Origin: an uncultured Clostridia bacterium
Lineage (GTDB): Bacteria; Bacillota; Clostridia; Christensenellales; Borkfalkiaceae
NCBI GenBank assembly: GCA_900548845.1
Contig: URMI01000002.1
Coordinates: forward strand, 1-19,330
Length of the DNA: 19,330 bases
Direction of reading: 5' to 3'
The notes beneath the pieces were generated by a model. That model did not search any database. It worked only from the letters and a program-made list of their open reading frames with translations, and was not told the origin of the DNA. The number at the start of each line of letters is the position of its first letter. Within the stretch, counting starts at the first letter, position 1. The position numbers and the translations under genes were made by a program. Below, in pieces: positions 6,382-12,900 of this stretch.

Positions 6382-7272
6382 ATGAAATATGTATCGGTGG
6401 CAGAAACAGCGAAAAAATGGAAGATCTCGGAGCGCAGCGTCCGCAACTACTGCGCCTCAGGCAGGATCGACGGCGCGTTTTTAACGGGAAAGACTTGGAA
6501 TATCCCCGAAGACGCGCAAAAGCCCGAAAGAGCGAATCACAAGCCCTCGTTGCCGCCAACTCTTTTGGAAAGGCTTTCGGCAGAAAGACGCGCAAAAATT
6601 TCGGGCGGCATCTATCATAAAGTCCAGATCGAATTCACATACAATTCCAATCATATCGAAGGAAGCCGTTTGACGCACGACCAGACCCGCTATATCTTTG
6701 AAACGAATACGATCGGGATCGGCGGCGGCTCGGTGAAAGTAGACGACATCGTAGAAACAGCCAATCATTTCAGGTGCATCGATCTGATCATCGAAAACGC
6801 TAAAAGACCCATTTCAGAAGCATACATCAAGGAACTTCACCGCACTTTGAAGAACGGGACAACGGATGCAAGGCAGGATTGGTTCGCCGTTGGCGATTAC
6901 AAGCGGCTGCCGAATACCGTCGGAAATATGGATACGACGCTTCCCGAAGACGTGCCGCAAAAAATACAGGAGCTGCTCTTTGAATACAACGCAAAGAAAG
7001 AAAAGACGTTTGACGACCTTTTGGACTTTCACTACAAATTCGAATGTATCCACCCCTTTCAGGACGGCAACGGGCGTGTCGGAAGACTTCTCCTATTCAA
7101 AGACTGCTTGAAACATGACATCGTGCCGTTCATCATCGATGAAGAACTGAAACTGTTCTACTATCGCGGCTTGAAAGAATGGAACCATGAGCGCGGTTAC
7201 CTGCGCGACACCTGCCTGACCGCACAGGATAAATTCAAGCGCTATCTTGATTATTTTAAGGTGCCGTATTGA
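6382..7272 (+). CDS. fic: Fic-family AMP-transferase with N-terminal helix-turn-helix
   Basis: The 296-residue product starts with a DNA-binding domain of the excisionase/MerR-like type (VSVAETAKKWKISERSVRNY, residues 4-23, with wing GRIDGAFLTGKTWNIP to about 42). It continues with a Fic core. The catalytic motif is complete, HPFQDGNGRVGR at 224-235 with H224. An inhibitory motif S89-x-x-x-E93-G94 (SNHIEG) lies before the core, so this is a class II, self-inhibited Fic protein. Such enzymes usually transfer AMP from ATP to Ser, Thr or Tyr hydroxyls. The HTH with the inverted repeat at the promoter suggests autoregulation. No antitoxin gene adjoins. GC is visibly lower (about 48 percent in sampled lines) than in the flanking operons, and the gene stands next to tRNA-Ser, both suggesting transfer. 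Confidence 0.95.
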   Translation: MKYVSVAETAKKWKISERSVRNYCASGRIDGAFLTGKTWNIPEDAQKPERANHKPSLPPTLLERLSAERRAKISGGIYHKVQIEFTYNSNHIEGSRLTHDQTRYIFETNTIGIGGGSVKVDDIVETANHFRCIDLIIENAKRPISEAYIKELHRTLKNGTTDARQDWFAVGDYKRLPNTVGNMDTTLPEDVPQKIQELLFEYNAKKEKTFDDLLDFHYKFECIHPFQDGNGRVGRLLLFKDCLKHDIVPFIIDEELKLFYYRGLKEWNHERGYLRDTCLTAQDKFKRYLDYFKVPY

Positions 7273-7295
7273 AAATACACATCCATACAACACAC

Positions 7296-7485
7296 GCTCA
7301 CGCCAAAAGCAAAGGAGAGAGATGATCTTCGCCGCATAAAGTTGTCGTCATCCCCCTCTTTTTTTAGCGGCTCGATGGCTTCGCAGCCGCAAGCGACTGC
7401 GAAGCGCGAACCGACAGCCGGGAGAACAACGCCGCTCTCCCCAATTTTTGCGGCGGCTGTGGTTCGAACCCTGCTCACGCCAAAA
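7296..7485 (+). repeat. 13-bp direct repeats bracketing a 177-bp period, with a tRNA-end-like fragment
   Basis: GCTCACGCCAAAA occurs at 7296-7308 and again at 7473-7485. The second copy ends a fragment (7461-7482, GGTTCGAACC followed by CTGCTCACGCCA) that looks like the T-loop and 3' acceptor end of a tRNA, but the T-stem does not pair and no 5' half exists. It is best read as a tRNA 3'-end remnant or an attachment-site-like duplication between fic and tRNA-Ser. No open frame of note lies in this stretch. Confidence 0.48.
7378..7405. repeat. Hairpin-forming inverted repeat
   Basis: GCTTCGCAG at 7378-7386 and CTGCGAAGC at 7397-7405 form a 9-bp perfect stem around a 10-base loop that can itself pair partly (CCGC..GCGA). 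A second small stem GGGAGA/TCTCCC follows close by. There is no T run on either side, so it is not an intrinsic terminator. Its role is unknown; it may belong to the mobile-looking stretch between fic and the tRNA. Confidence 0.4.
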
Positions 7486-7520
7486 ATAAAAGGGCGCGCT
7501 GCGCCCTTTTATTTTTGGCG
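7478..7520 (-). terminator. Very long perfect hairpin terminating tRNA-Ser
   Basis: Two perfect 20-bp arms (7478-7497 and 7501-7520) enclose a three-base loop. Read on the minus strand the GC core GGGCGC/GCGCCC is followed by TTTTATTTTT, a good intrinsic terminator for the tRNA. The upstream arm begins inside the tRNA: it includes the encoded CCA end, the discriminator base and one acceptor-stem base. The outer A/T-rich part makes it work on both strands. Confidence 0.85.
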
Positions 7521-7603
7521 GAAGGAGAGGGATTCGAACCCCCGGAGGCTTTCACCTCAACGGTTTTCAAGACCGCCGCGATCGACCGCTCCGCCATCCT
7601 TCC
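7516..7603 (-). tRNA. tRNA-Ser (anticodon UGA)
   Basis: The minus strand folds as a type II tRNA of 88 bases including an encoded CCA. The acceptor stem is GGAAGGA/TCCTTCC with discriminator G, as expected for Ser. The anticodon stem-loop is CGGT-CTTGAAA-ACCG with TGA in the loop centre. A long variable arm (GAGGTGAAAGCCTC) and the T-arm GGGGGTTCGAATCCCTC follow. It reads UCA-family serine codons. No clear promoter is visible upstream; it may be read from its own weak promoter or from degV. Confidence 0.97.
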
Positions 7604-7690
7604 GTATCGGCCGCCTCAAATGGCAGCCGTTTTTTGTTGTTTTCAGGCGCTTTCTCGCCTATTCTTCGGCAGCGCCCACTTACAAATTAT

Positions 7691-7814
7691 GTTCTCAAGC
7701 GGCGCCCCACATTCAGAGCACGCTCCTAAACGGCGTCCCTCATGCAAAACTCCGTTCTCAAGCGGCGCCCCGCTTTCAGAGCCCGTTCAAGCGCCGTTCT
7801 CAACGGTGTGCGCC
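7691..7814. repeat. Imperfect tandem repeat of about 31 bp at the degV 3' end
   Basis: GTTCTCAAGCGGCGCCCC plus an 11-base extension occurs at 7691-7719 and again at 7754-7782 with 27 of 29 bases identical. A diverged unit lies between them at about 7722-7752, and further partial copies (GTTCAAGCGCC, GTTCTCAACGG) run from 7785 into the last codons of degV. The rest of the space between tRNA-Ser and degV shows no gene. It may be a small minisatellite, and may provide transcript 3'-end structure for degV. Confidence 0.6.
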
Positions 7815-8669
7815 GAGGAAGAAGAGCGCCAAAGTGCCCGCGCCCGAGTGCGTGCCGATGACGTTCCCGACGTAGTTATACTTGATCTCATGCCCCGGGA
7901 AATTGGCTTTCAAAAGAGAGATGAGATAGTTCACGTCCTCGATGCAGTCGCCGTGGCTGATGAAGATGGGATCGTGCTCGCCCATCGTCTGCAGCTCCTT
8001 CATGTGGTCGACGAGCGCCGAGATGGACTTCTTTCTGCCCATCGCCTTGCCGATGGCGATGAGGTGCCCCTCGTGGTCGACATGCAGCACGGGTTTGATG
8101 TTGAGCATGGTGCCGACGACCGCCGTCGCCGCCGAGACCCTTCCGCCGCGCTTTAAGTGGAACAAATTGTCCACCGTAAAGAAGTGGCAGATGTGCTGCT
8201 TCAGGTTTTCCGCGTAGTCGCGCGCCTCTTTCAAAGCGACGCCCTCGTCCGCCTTTTTGACGACATAATCGACGAACAAGCCCTCGCCCATGGAAGCGCA
8301 CAGCGAGTCGACGACTTCGACATGGCGGTAAGGATAGTCTTCCATGAGATCGCGCGCGGCGATCTTGAAGCTGTTGGCAGTCCCCGAAAGCCCCGAAGAG
8401 AAGGCAAGGACGAGCACGTCCTTCCCCTCTTTCAGAAGGGGCTCGATGGTAAGGCGCGCTTGTTCGGGCGTCACCTGGAAGGTCGTGGGCATCGCGCCCG
8501 CACGCAGTTTGTCGTAAAAGACTTTGACGTCCATCTTGTTGCCGCTCTCGCCGCCGTAGATCACGCCGTCGAGGTTGAAGCCGAGGTCGACGCAGGCAAT
8601 GTCATGTTCTTCAAAATATTCCGCGGGAAGATCGGAGGCGGAATCGGTCACGATCGCAAAATTTCTCAT
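7800..8669 (-). CDS. DegV family fatty-acid-binding protein
   Basis: The 289-residue product matches the DegV family in length and order of motifs: VTDSASDLP (7-15) at the N-terminus, TTFQVTPEQ (62-70), FSSGLSGT (90-97), LKRGGRVS (172-179) and the C-terminal VIGTHSGAGTLALFF (270-284). DegV proteins bind a fatty acid and, in characterised cases, act as FakB, presenting it to the FakA kinase for acyl-phosphate formation. No fakA is in the window, and which fatty acid is bound cannot be told. The start ATG is supported by GGAG at proper spacing; codons upstream in the same frame lie in the leader. It is a monocistronic unit with a very strong promoter. The final codons run into a tandem repeat. 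Confidence 0.95.
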   Translation of the reverse strand: MRNFAIVTDSASDLPAEYFEEHDIACVDLGFNLDGVIYGGESGNKMDVKVFYDKLRAGAMPTTFQVTPEQARLTIEPLLKEGKDVLVLAFSSGLSGTANSFKIAARDLMEDYPYRHVEVVDSLCASMGEGLFVDYVVKKADEGVALKEARDYAENLKQHICHFFTVDNLFHLKRGGRVSAATAVVGTMLNIKPVLHVDHEGHLIAIGKAMGRKKSISALVDHMKELQTMGEHDPIFISHGDCIEDVNYLISLLKANFPGHEIKYNYVGNVIGTHSGAGTLALFFLGAHR

Positions 8670-8750
8670 AATGATCTCCGTTGTATGGCTTTTCGGATGC
8701 GGCTTTTGGGGCATCCCCAAAGGGGGGCGCTCTTCTTTGCCTCACGCTAT

Positions 8751-8779
8751 ATTATACCAAAACCGCCGATTTCTGTCAA
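8751..8779 (-). promoter_or_regulatory. Near-perfect consensus promoter of degV
   Basis: On the minus strand TTGACA (8774-8779), a 17-bp spacer and TATAAT (8751-8756) match sigma-A consensus exactly. The predicted leader is about 75 bases and contains a G/C-rich inverted stretch (CCCCCC..GGGG) before the GGAG site. Strong constitutive expression is expected. Confidence 0.93.
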
Positions 8780-8795
8780 CCGCGTGAGCGACCTC

Positions 8796-9026
8796 TCACT
8801 TGACGATGGTGAAATTTTTTACACGGTTTGCACGAAAGGTGATGCTCACTTCGGAGGAAGAGCGCCCTCTTCTGATCTCCATCGCGACATCCCCCTCCGT
8901 TTCGAAATATTCGCCCGCAACGCGGGAAAATTCGGCGATGCACGCCTCCCTCGTCACCTCGTTCATCTCTTCCTTGTCTGCATGCAGGATGCCCATCAGC
9001 CTTTCCTTGGTCACTTCGCTCCGCAT
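8796..9026 (-). CDS. minE: MinE-like cell division topological factor, short at N-terminus
   Basis: The 76-residue product starts VTKERLMGILHADKEEMNEV, which resembles the start of the anti-MinCD helix of MinE (KERL...), and continues with the helix-strand pattern of the topological specificity domain (EACIAEFSRVAGEYF, then VAMEIRRGRSSSEVSITFRA). It follows minD by 11 bp with a strong GAGGAGG site. MinE stimulates the MinD ATPase and drives pole-to-pole oscillation. Typical MinE has about 85-90 residues and begins with an amphipathic membrane-targeting segment; here only six residues precede KERL, so that segment appears to be missing. Identification rests on weak similarity plus the minD neighbour. 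Confidence 0.83.
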   Translation of the reverse strand: MRSEVTKERLMGILHADKEEMNEVTREACIAEFSRVAGEYFETEGDVAMEIRRGRSSSEVSITFRANRVKNFTIVK

Positions 9027-9037
9027 AGATCCCCTCC

Positions 9038-9796
9038 TCAACGATTTTTCAGTCCGCGCATGAGCGCGCCCCAAAGCCCCGTGTACTTCCGTTCCCCTTC
9101 CTCCTGCGGTTTGCCTGTATAAAAGTTCGCGAGCAGCTTGAACGCCCGCACGCGGTCGGCAACGTTTTCCAAAAAGATCTTGTCCTCCTCGGGCACGATG
9201 GCGGTGAGCGGGATCCTGAGCGCCTTTGCGATCTCCTCGGGCGTCAAGATCTCCCCCCGCCGCACGAGATCGCCGCGCACCATGTTGACGACGAGCCCGA
9301 TGCGGCTCAACCGGTACCCTTTGAGCATGTTCCCCACGCGGTCGGCGTCCCGCATCGCCGAAATGTGCGGCGTCGTGACGAGCAGCGCTTCCTCTGCACA
9401 GGCGACGGCGCGGTGAAAGCCTTCGTCGATGCCTGCGGGCGAATCGATGAGGATATAATCGAACTGCGGCGCGAGCGTATCCAGGATGAGCCGCACCGCC
9501 TGCGGGGAGACGTACCGTTCGGAGATGCGGTTGCTCGCCAGCGAATAGAGCGTCGGATAGCGGGGATGGCGCACGAGCGCCTGTTTGGGGCGGCACCTGC
9601 CTTCGATGGCGTCGATGACGTCGAAGCTTGCAAGGTTCTCGACGCCGAGCACCACGTCCACGTTGTTGAGCCCGAAGTCGAGATCGCAGACGACGACGCG
9701 GCATCCGTTCTTTGCGAGCTGTACCCCGAGGTTGGCGGTGACGGTCGTCTTGCCGACTCCCCCCTTCCCCGATGTGACCACGATCTTTCTTGCCAT
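9038..9796 (-). CDS. minD: Septum site-determining ATPase MinD
   Basis: The 252-residue product has the deviant Walker A motif SGKGGVGKTT (9-18, with signature K11), the switch I-type DLDFGLNN (38-45), switch II DSPAGID (118-124), VVNMV (169-173) for nucleotide base contact, and a C-terminal amphipathic helix (GLWGALMRGLK, 240-250) for membrane binding. MinD binds membrane with ATP, recruits MinC where present, and is released by MinE. It is slightly shorter than E. coli MinD (270). I chose the ATG giving MARKIVVTSG; ten further codons upstream are open but a G-rich stretch precedes the chosen ATG. minE follows; minC is not in the window. Confidence 0.95.
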   Translation of the reverse strand: MARKIVVTSGKGGVGKTTVTANLGVQLAKNGCRVVVCDLDFGLNNVDVVLGVENLASFDVIDAIEGRCRPKQALVRHPRYPTLYSLASNRISERYVSPQAVRLILDTLAPQFDYILIDSPAGIDEGFHRAVACAEEALLVTTPHISAMRDADRVGNMLKGYRLSRIGLVVNMVRGDLVRRGEILTPEEIAKALRIPLTAIVPEEDKIFLENVADRVRAFKLLANFYTGKPQEEGERKYTGLWGALMRGLKNR

Positions 9797-9846
9797 TGCT
9801 AACCCCCCGCGCGCACCGTTTTGCATAAGGATACAATAAATGAGAG

Positions 9847-9876
9847 GATATATTTCGGCACCTTTTGTCGAATCAA
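9847..9876 (-). promoter_or_regulatory. Weak candidate promoter of minD-minE with a 0A-box-like site
   Basis: On the minus strand TTGATT (9871-9876) and TATATC (9847-9852) are 18 bp apart. TGTCGAA, the core of a Spo0A box, lies on the plus strand at 9866-9872 and overlaps the -35. Both calls are weak: a seven-base match is expected by chance a few times in this window, and no sporulation gene is present here. Confidence 0.3.
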
Positions 9877-9877
9877 C

Positions 9878-9908
9878 AAAAAAGAGCTCCCCTTTTTCGG
9901 GGGAACTC
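9878..9908 (-). terminator. Terminator of the GH51-MBL operon
   Basis: On the minus strand GAGTTCCCC pairs with GGGGAGCTC (one G-U pair) around a short loop and is followed by six T. It lies 64 bp after the stop codon of the metallo-beta-lactamase-fold gene and separates that operon from minD. Confidence 0.86.
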
Positions 9909-9972
9909 TCTCAGTTTTGAGAACATGCGGCGCAGCGCATGTCTGCATGAAGTCTTGAGGCACTTTTTACGC

Positions 9973-11124
9973 TCAGCCGCCGTTCCAAACGCGGTTCTTT
10001 TTGAACCATTCGGTGTCTTTTAAGACCGTCGAATTGTTGCTGCCCGTCACCGACCACTCTTTGCCGTCCGATTTGTAGGTGATAGTGCCGTTCATGGAGG
10101 CATAGTCCCAGCTCTCCTCCTCCCAGTCGACATTGGTCGCAAGCGTCGTCACATAGATCTTATCGGTGTACTTAGAAACGCGGTCGATCATCGCCTGCGT
10201 GGGGAAGGTGTTGTCGTTGTTCGTCGTGTACTCGGGCGAGCCCGCGCAGCAGCACACGCACACGATCTCGGGACGGATGACGGAGAGCAATTTTTCCGTC
10301 GAAGAAGTCTTGCTGCCGTGATGCCCGCCCTTAAAGAGCTTACACTGCGGCAGATCGTTGCTCTCGACGAGCGAAGCCTCTCCTTCCTCTTCGAGGTCGC
10401 CCGTGAAGAGGTAGTTATAATCCCCCTGCGTCAACAGCATGCAGACGGAATAGTTGTTCTCGTCCGAGGCGTGCTCTTCGTAAAACTTCTGATAGAGGAA
10501 GTTCATCGTCACGCCCTCGGCAAGGGTGTAGCTTCGGGAAGCCCCCTCCGTCTCGTTCCAGCATTCGAGGGCGGTGTAGTGCTCGGCGCCCGCCTCCACT
10601 TCCTTGTCGCGCTCTTCAAGATAGTCCTTGTAGATCGCAGAATCTTTGTTGGTCTTGGGGAAGTCGATGATGACCTCGCACTCAAAGCTTTCAAAGACGC
10701 CCGGGAACTCGTTCGTTCCCACGAAGGCGGCGATATGATCCTGATCGGCGTGCGTCGCAATCACGTATTCGAGCACGCCGTCCGTGCAGTACTCGGAAAT
10801 GGCGGGGATGAGCGTCTCCGCCGAGCCCTTGCGCGAACCCGCGTCGATGAGCACTTCGGTGTCCCCGATCTTGATGAGCGTGCTGTCGCCCGTGTACTTG
10901 TTGCCGAGCTCCAGAAAGTTGATGCTGAGCTCGCCCGTCTCGATGGTGCCCGTCGCAGGCGGGGTATCGGGCTTTTGAAACAGCGCCTTAAAGTCATCCC
11001 AGCTCTTACCTTTGACGACAAACCAGTAAACGCTGAACACCGCCGCCGCGACGAGCACGATGACGAGGAGGACGGCGACCGCCCGCAAAAAGCGTTTTTG
11101 AGAAGCTTTCGATCTTCTTGCCAT
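9973..11124 (-). CDS. Membrane-anchored ComEC-like metallo-beta-lactamase-fold protein
   Basis: The 383-residue product has a basic N-terminus, one membrane helix (about 13-37) and an extracytoplasmic-looking catalytic domain. The metal motif is THADQDH (124-130), followed by TGDLEEEGE (241-249) and KGGHHGS (265-271), the set found in the ComEC/Rec2 C-terminal domain and related secreted hydrolases. NNYSVCMLL before TGD corresponds to the family's NxxSxV strand. Whether it cuts DNA, a phosphodiester or another bond is unknown; it lacks the ComEC channel domain. It starts 27 bp after the GH51 stop with no strong ribosome binding site (only AAGATA), so expression may be low. Probably in the same transcript as GH51, then terminated. 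Confidence 0.86.
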   Translation of the reverse strand: MARRSKASQKRFLRAVAVLLVIVLVAAAVFSVYWFVVKGKSWDDFKALFQKPDTPPATGTIETGELSINFLELGNKYTGDSTLIKIGDTEVLIDAGSRKGSAETLIPAISEYCTDGVLEYVIATHADQDHIAAFVGTNEFPGVFESFECEVIIDFPKTNKDSAIYKDYLEERDKEVEAGAEHYTALECWNETEGASRSYTLAEGVTMNFLYQKFYEEHASDENNYSVCMLLTQGDYNYLFTGDLEEEGEASLVESNDLPQCKLFKGGHHGSKTSSTEKLLSVIRPEIVCVCCCAGSPEYTTNNDNTFPTQAMIDRVSKYTDKIYVTTLATNVDWEEESWDYASMNGTITYKSDGKEWSVTGSNNSTVLKDTEWFKKNRVWNGG

Positions 11125-11151
11125 GATTTATCTTATGTGACCTATCCTATC

Positions 11152-12675
11152 TCAGTACTGAAAGCGCACAAAGCTCCAGCTCATGGGCGCAAGCGTCAGG
11201 GAAACGAGCGAGCCGTCCTTGACATTCGGCAGATCGAGCTCCTCGGGCTTCACCGTATCGGGGTGCTCGAAGCCGTTGGTGGCGTCGAGGTCGGGATTTA
11301 CCATGCGCACATATTCCTTGGCTTTGAGATCGCCGAACGAGCGCAGTTCAAGCTCCACTTCGCGCGTTTCCTGGCTGTAATTGCAGAGGGAAACGCACAC
11401 TTCGCGCTTTGCCTCATCGTGCGTGACGGCTTCGTTGATGGTCCGCGCCGTGCCGTACATGTTTTCGAAGGTGTCGCTGTCGGAGAAGGTGCGCACCGTC
11501 GCGCCCGACGCGTTGCCCGCGAGATAGCGGAAGGGATAGAAGGACGCCTGTTTGAAGGTGCCGCCGCCCTTCTTCGTCATGATGGGCGCGATGACGTTGA
11601 CGAGCTGCGCAAGGCATCCGATCTTCACGACGTCGCAGTTGTTAAGGAGGGTATTCATGAGGCCCGCAAAGACGAGCGCGTCGCGGAAGGTATAGACGTC
11701 TTCGAGAAGGTGCGGCGCCTTCTTCCAAAGCGGCTCGGTGCGGGGCGCGTCCACCGTCCAGATGTTCCACTCGTCGAAGCTGATCTTCAAATGCCGTTTG
11801 GAGCGCACTTTGGCGCGCACATATTCGATGGTCGCCTTCAGCGTGCCGATATACTCGTTCATGTCGTCGGCAGAACCCAAGAAGTCCTCCAACGGGCGCT
11901 TCCTCGTCTCGTCGTACTGATAATAGCGGTGCATGGAAAGATAATCGACCGCCTCATAGGTATGTTCGAGGACAACGCGGTCCCATTCGGGGAAGGTCTT
12001 CATCTCGTGGTTGGAGGAGCCCGAGACGATGAGCTTCAAGTCGTGCGGCGCGTTCTTTTCGTATTCGCCGTTCGTCCAGCGCATGACTTTGGCGGCTTCG
12101 AGCGCCTTCTTGCCGTACTCATCGGCCGAGAGGTGCCCTGTCTGCCAGGGACCGTCCATCTCGTTGCCGATGCACCAATATTTGACGTTATACGGCTCTT
12201 CCGCCCCGTTTTCACGACGCAGATCGGAGATGGCCGTGCCGCCCGCGTGATTGCAGTATTCGACGAGGTGCGCCGCATCGAGGATGGTGCCCGTGCCCAT
12301 ATTCACCGCCATCATGGGCGTGATGCCCGTCTTTTTGCACCACTTCATGAACTCATCGGTGCCGAACTCGTTGGTCTCCGTCGTGAGCCATGCAAGATCG
12401 AGGCGGGGGGGCCGCTTCTCGCGGGGGCCGATGCCGTCCCGCCAGTCGTACCCCGAAAGGAAGTTGCCGCCCGGATAGCGCACGATGGGCACATTCAGCT
12501 CGCGGATGAGCCCGATGACGTCCTCGCGGAAGCCGTTTTCGTCCGCCGTGGGATGCCCGGGCTCATAGATGCCCTCGTACACCGCGCGCCCCAGATGCTC
12601 GATGAATGAGCCGAAGAGGTTGCGGTCGATCTCGCCCACCCGAAGGTTGGCATCTGCAAAAATTTTCGTTTTCAT
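11152..12675 (-). CDS. GH51 alpha-L-arabinofuranosidase
   Basis: The 507-residue enzyme removes terminal arabinofuranose from arabino-oligosaccharides. The acid/base Glu is E172 in CIGNEMDG, the nucleophile is E302 in SFDEWNIW, both in the usual GH51 context. RYPGGNF (about 66-72) and the C-terminal beta domain are present; length is typical. There is no signal peptide, so it acts in the cytoplasm on imported substrates. Two ATGs are adjacent; the second gives a 5-base gap to GGAGG and is preferred, the first would give only 2. The arabinose released would feed the araA/araD/kinase genes further right. No strong promoter is visible upstream, though TATAGT lies close to the ribosome binding site. 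The MBL-fold gene follows. Confidence 0.96.
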   Translation of the reverse strand: MKTKIFADANLRVGEIDRNLFGSFIEHLGRAVYEGIYEPGHPTADENGFREDVIGLIRELNVPIVRYPGGNFLSGYDWRDGIGPREKRPPRLDLAWLTTETNEFGTDEFMKWCKKTGITPMMAVNMGTGTILDAAHLVEYCNHAGGTAISDLRRENGAEEPYNVKYWCIGNEMDGPWQTGHLSADEYGKKALEAAKVMRWTNGEYEKNAPHDLKLIVSGSSNHEMKTFPEWDRVVLEHTYEAVDYLSMHRYYQYDETRKRPLEDFLGSADDMNEYIGTLKATIEYVRAKVRSKRHLKISFDEWNIWTVDAPRTEPLWKKAPHLLEDVYTFRDALVFAGLMNTLLNNCDVVKIGCLAQLVNVIAPIMTKKGGGTFKQASFYPFRYLAGNASGATVRTFSDSDTFENMYGTARTINEAVTHDEAKREVCVSLCNYSQETREVELELRSFGDLKAKEYVRMVNPDLDATNGFEHPDTVKPEELDLPNVKDGSLVSLTLAPMSWSFVRFQY

Positions 12676-12741
12676 CATTTCCTCCCTGAAAGAAAACTAT
12701 ATGGTTCAAATTAAAATACGCCTATCCCGTCGTAACGCCGT

Positions 12742-12862
12742 AGTTTCGAGCAAGACGAGAAGAGCGCGCAAAGAAGTCCATCCTGACGTCAAAGTTGCAA
12801 GCAAGACGCGAAGTGCGAGGAAAACCCGAAGGAGTTTACAAAATAGTAAATGACTGAGGGTT
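12742..12862. repeat. Intergenic direct repeats and long imperfect hairpin
   Basis: A 25-bp unit containing AGCAAGACG occurs at 12742-12766 and 12793-12817 with 21 matches, 51 bp apart. It is followed by an imperfect hairpin at 12823-12862: outer stem AACCC/GGGTT, inner stem TTTAC/GTAAA, with an internal mismatch zone. The 220-bp space between GH51 and the 115-residue gene holds this structure and no supported gene. I suspect an interspersed repeat of the genome, which may also act as transcript end for the gene to its right. Confidence 0.48.
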
Positions 12863-12900
12863 GCCGCAGCAGGACAAAGTATTGCGCCGCAAATTTGGCG

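Noticed and set aside
7608-7635. Possible plus-strand terminator upstream of tRNA-Ser
   Set aside because: The 8-bp stem has a mismatch and no plus-strand gene needs it here; the T run alone is not enough.
7691-7814. Possible CRISPR array in the 31-bp repeats
   Set aside because: The units are adjacent and degenerate, with no unique spacers of regular size, and no cas gene is nearby.
7342-8156. Two plus-strand frames crossing the tRNA-Ser and the tandem repeat
   Set aside because: They run through a tRNA gene antisense and into the degV coding region, and have no start signal.
9923-9942. ACATGCG/CGCATGT palindrome after the MBL gene
   Set aside because: A short stem without a T run, 20 bp before the real terminator; no role could be supported.
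10318-12609. A 763-codon plus-strand frame opposite the MBL and GH51 genes
   Set aside because: It spans two well-identified minus-strand genes and their gap, and its translation has the repetitive Arg/Gly/His/Val composition of an antisense frame.
12701-12853. A 50-codon basic plus-strand peptide with two KTRxARK repeats
   Set aside because: No Shine-Dalgarno site, and the amino acid repeat follows from the DNA direct repeat. It is better explained as a non-coding intergenic repeat.
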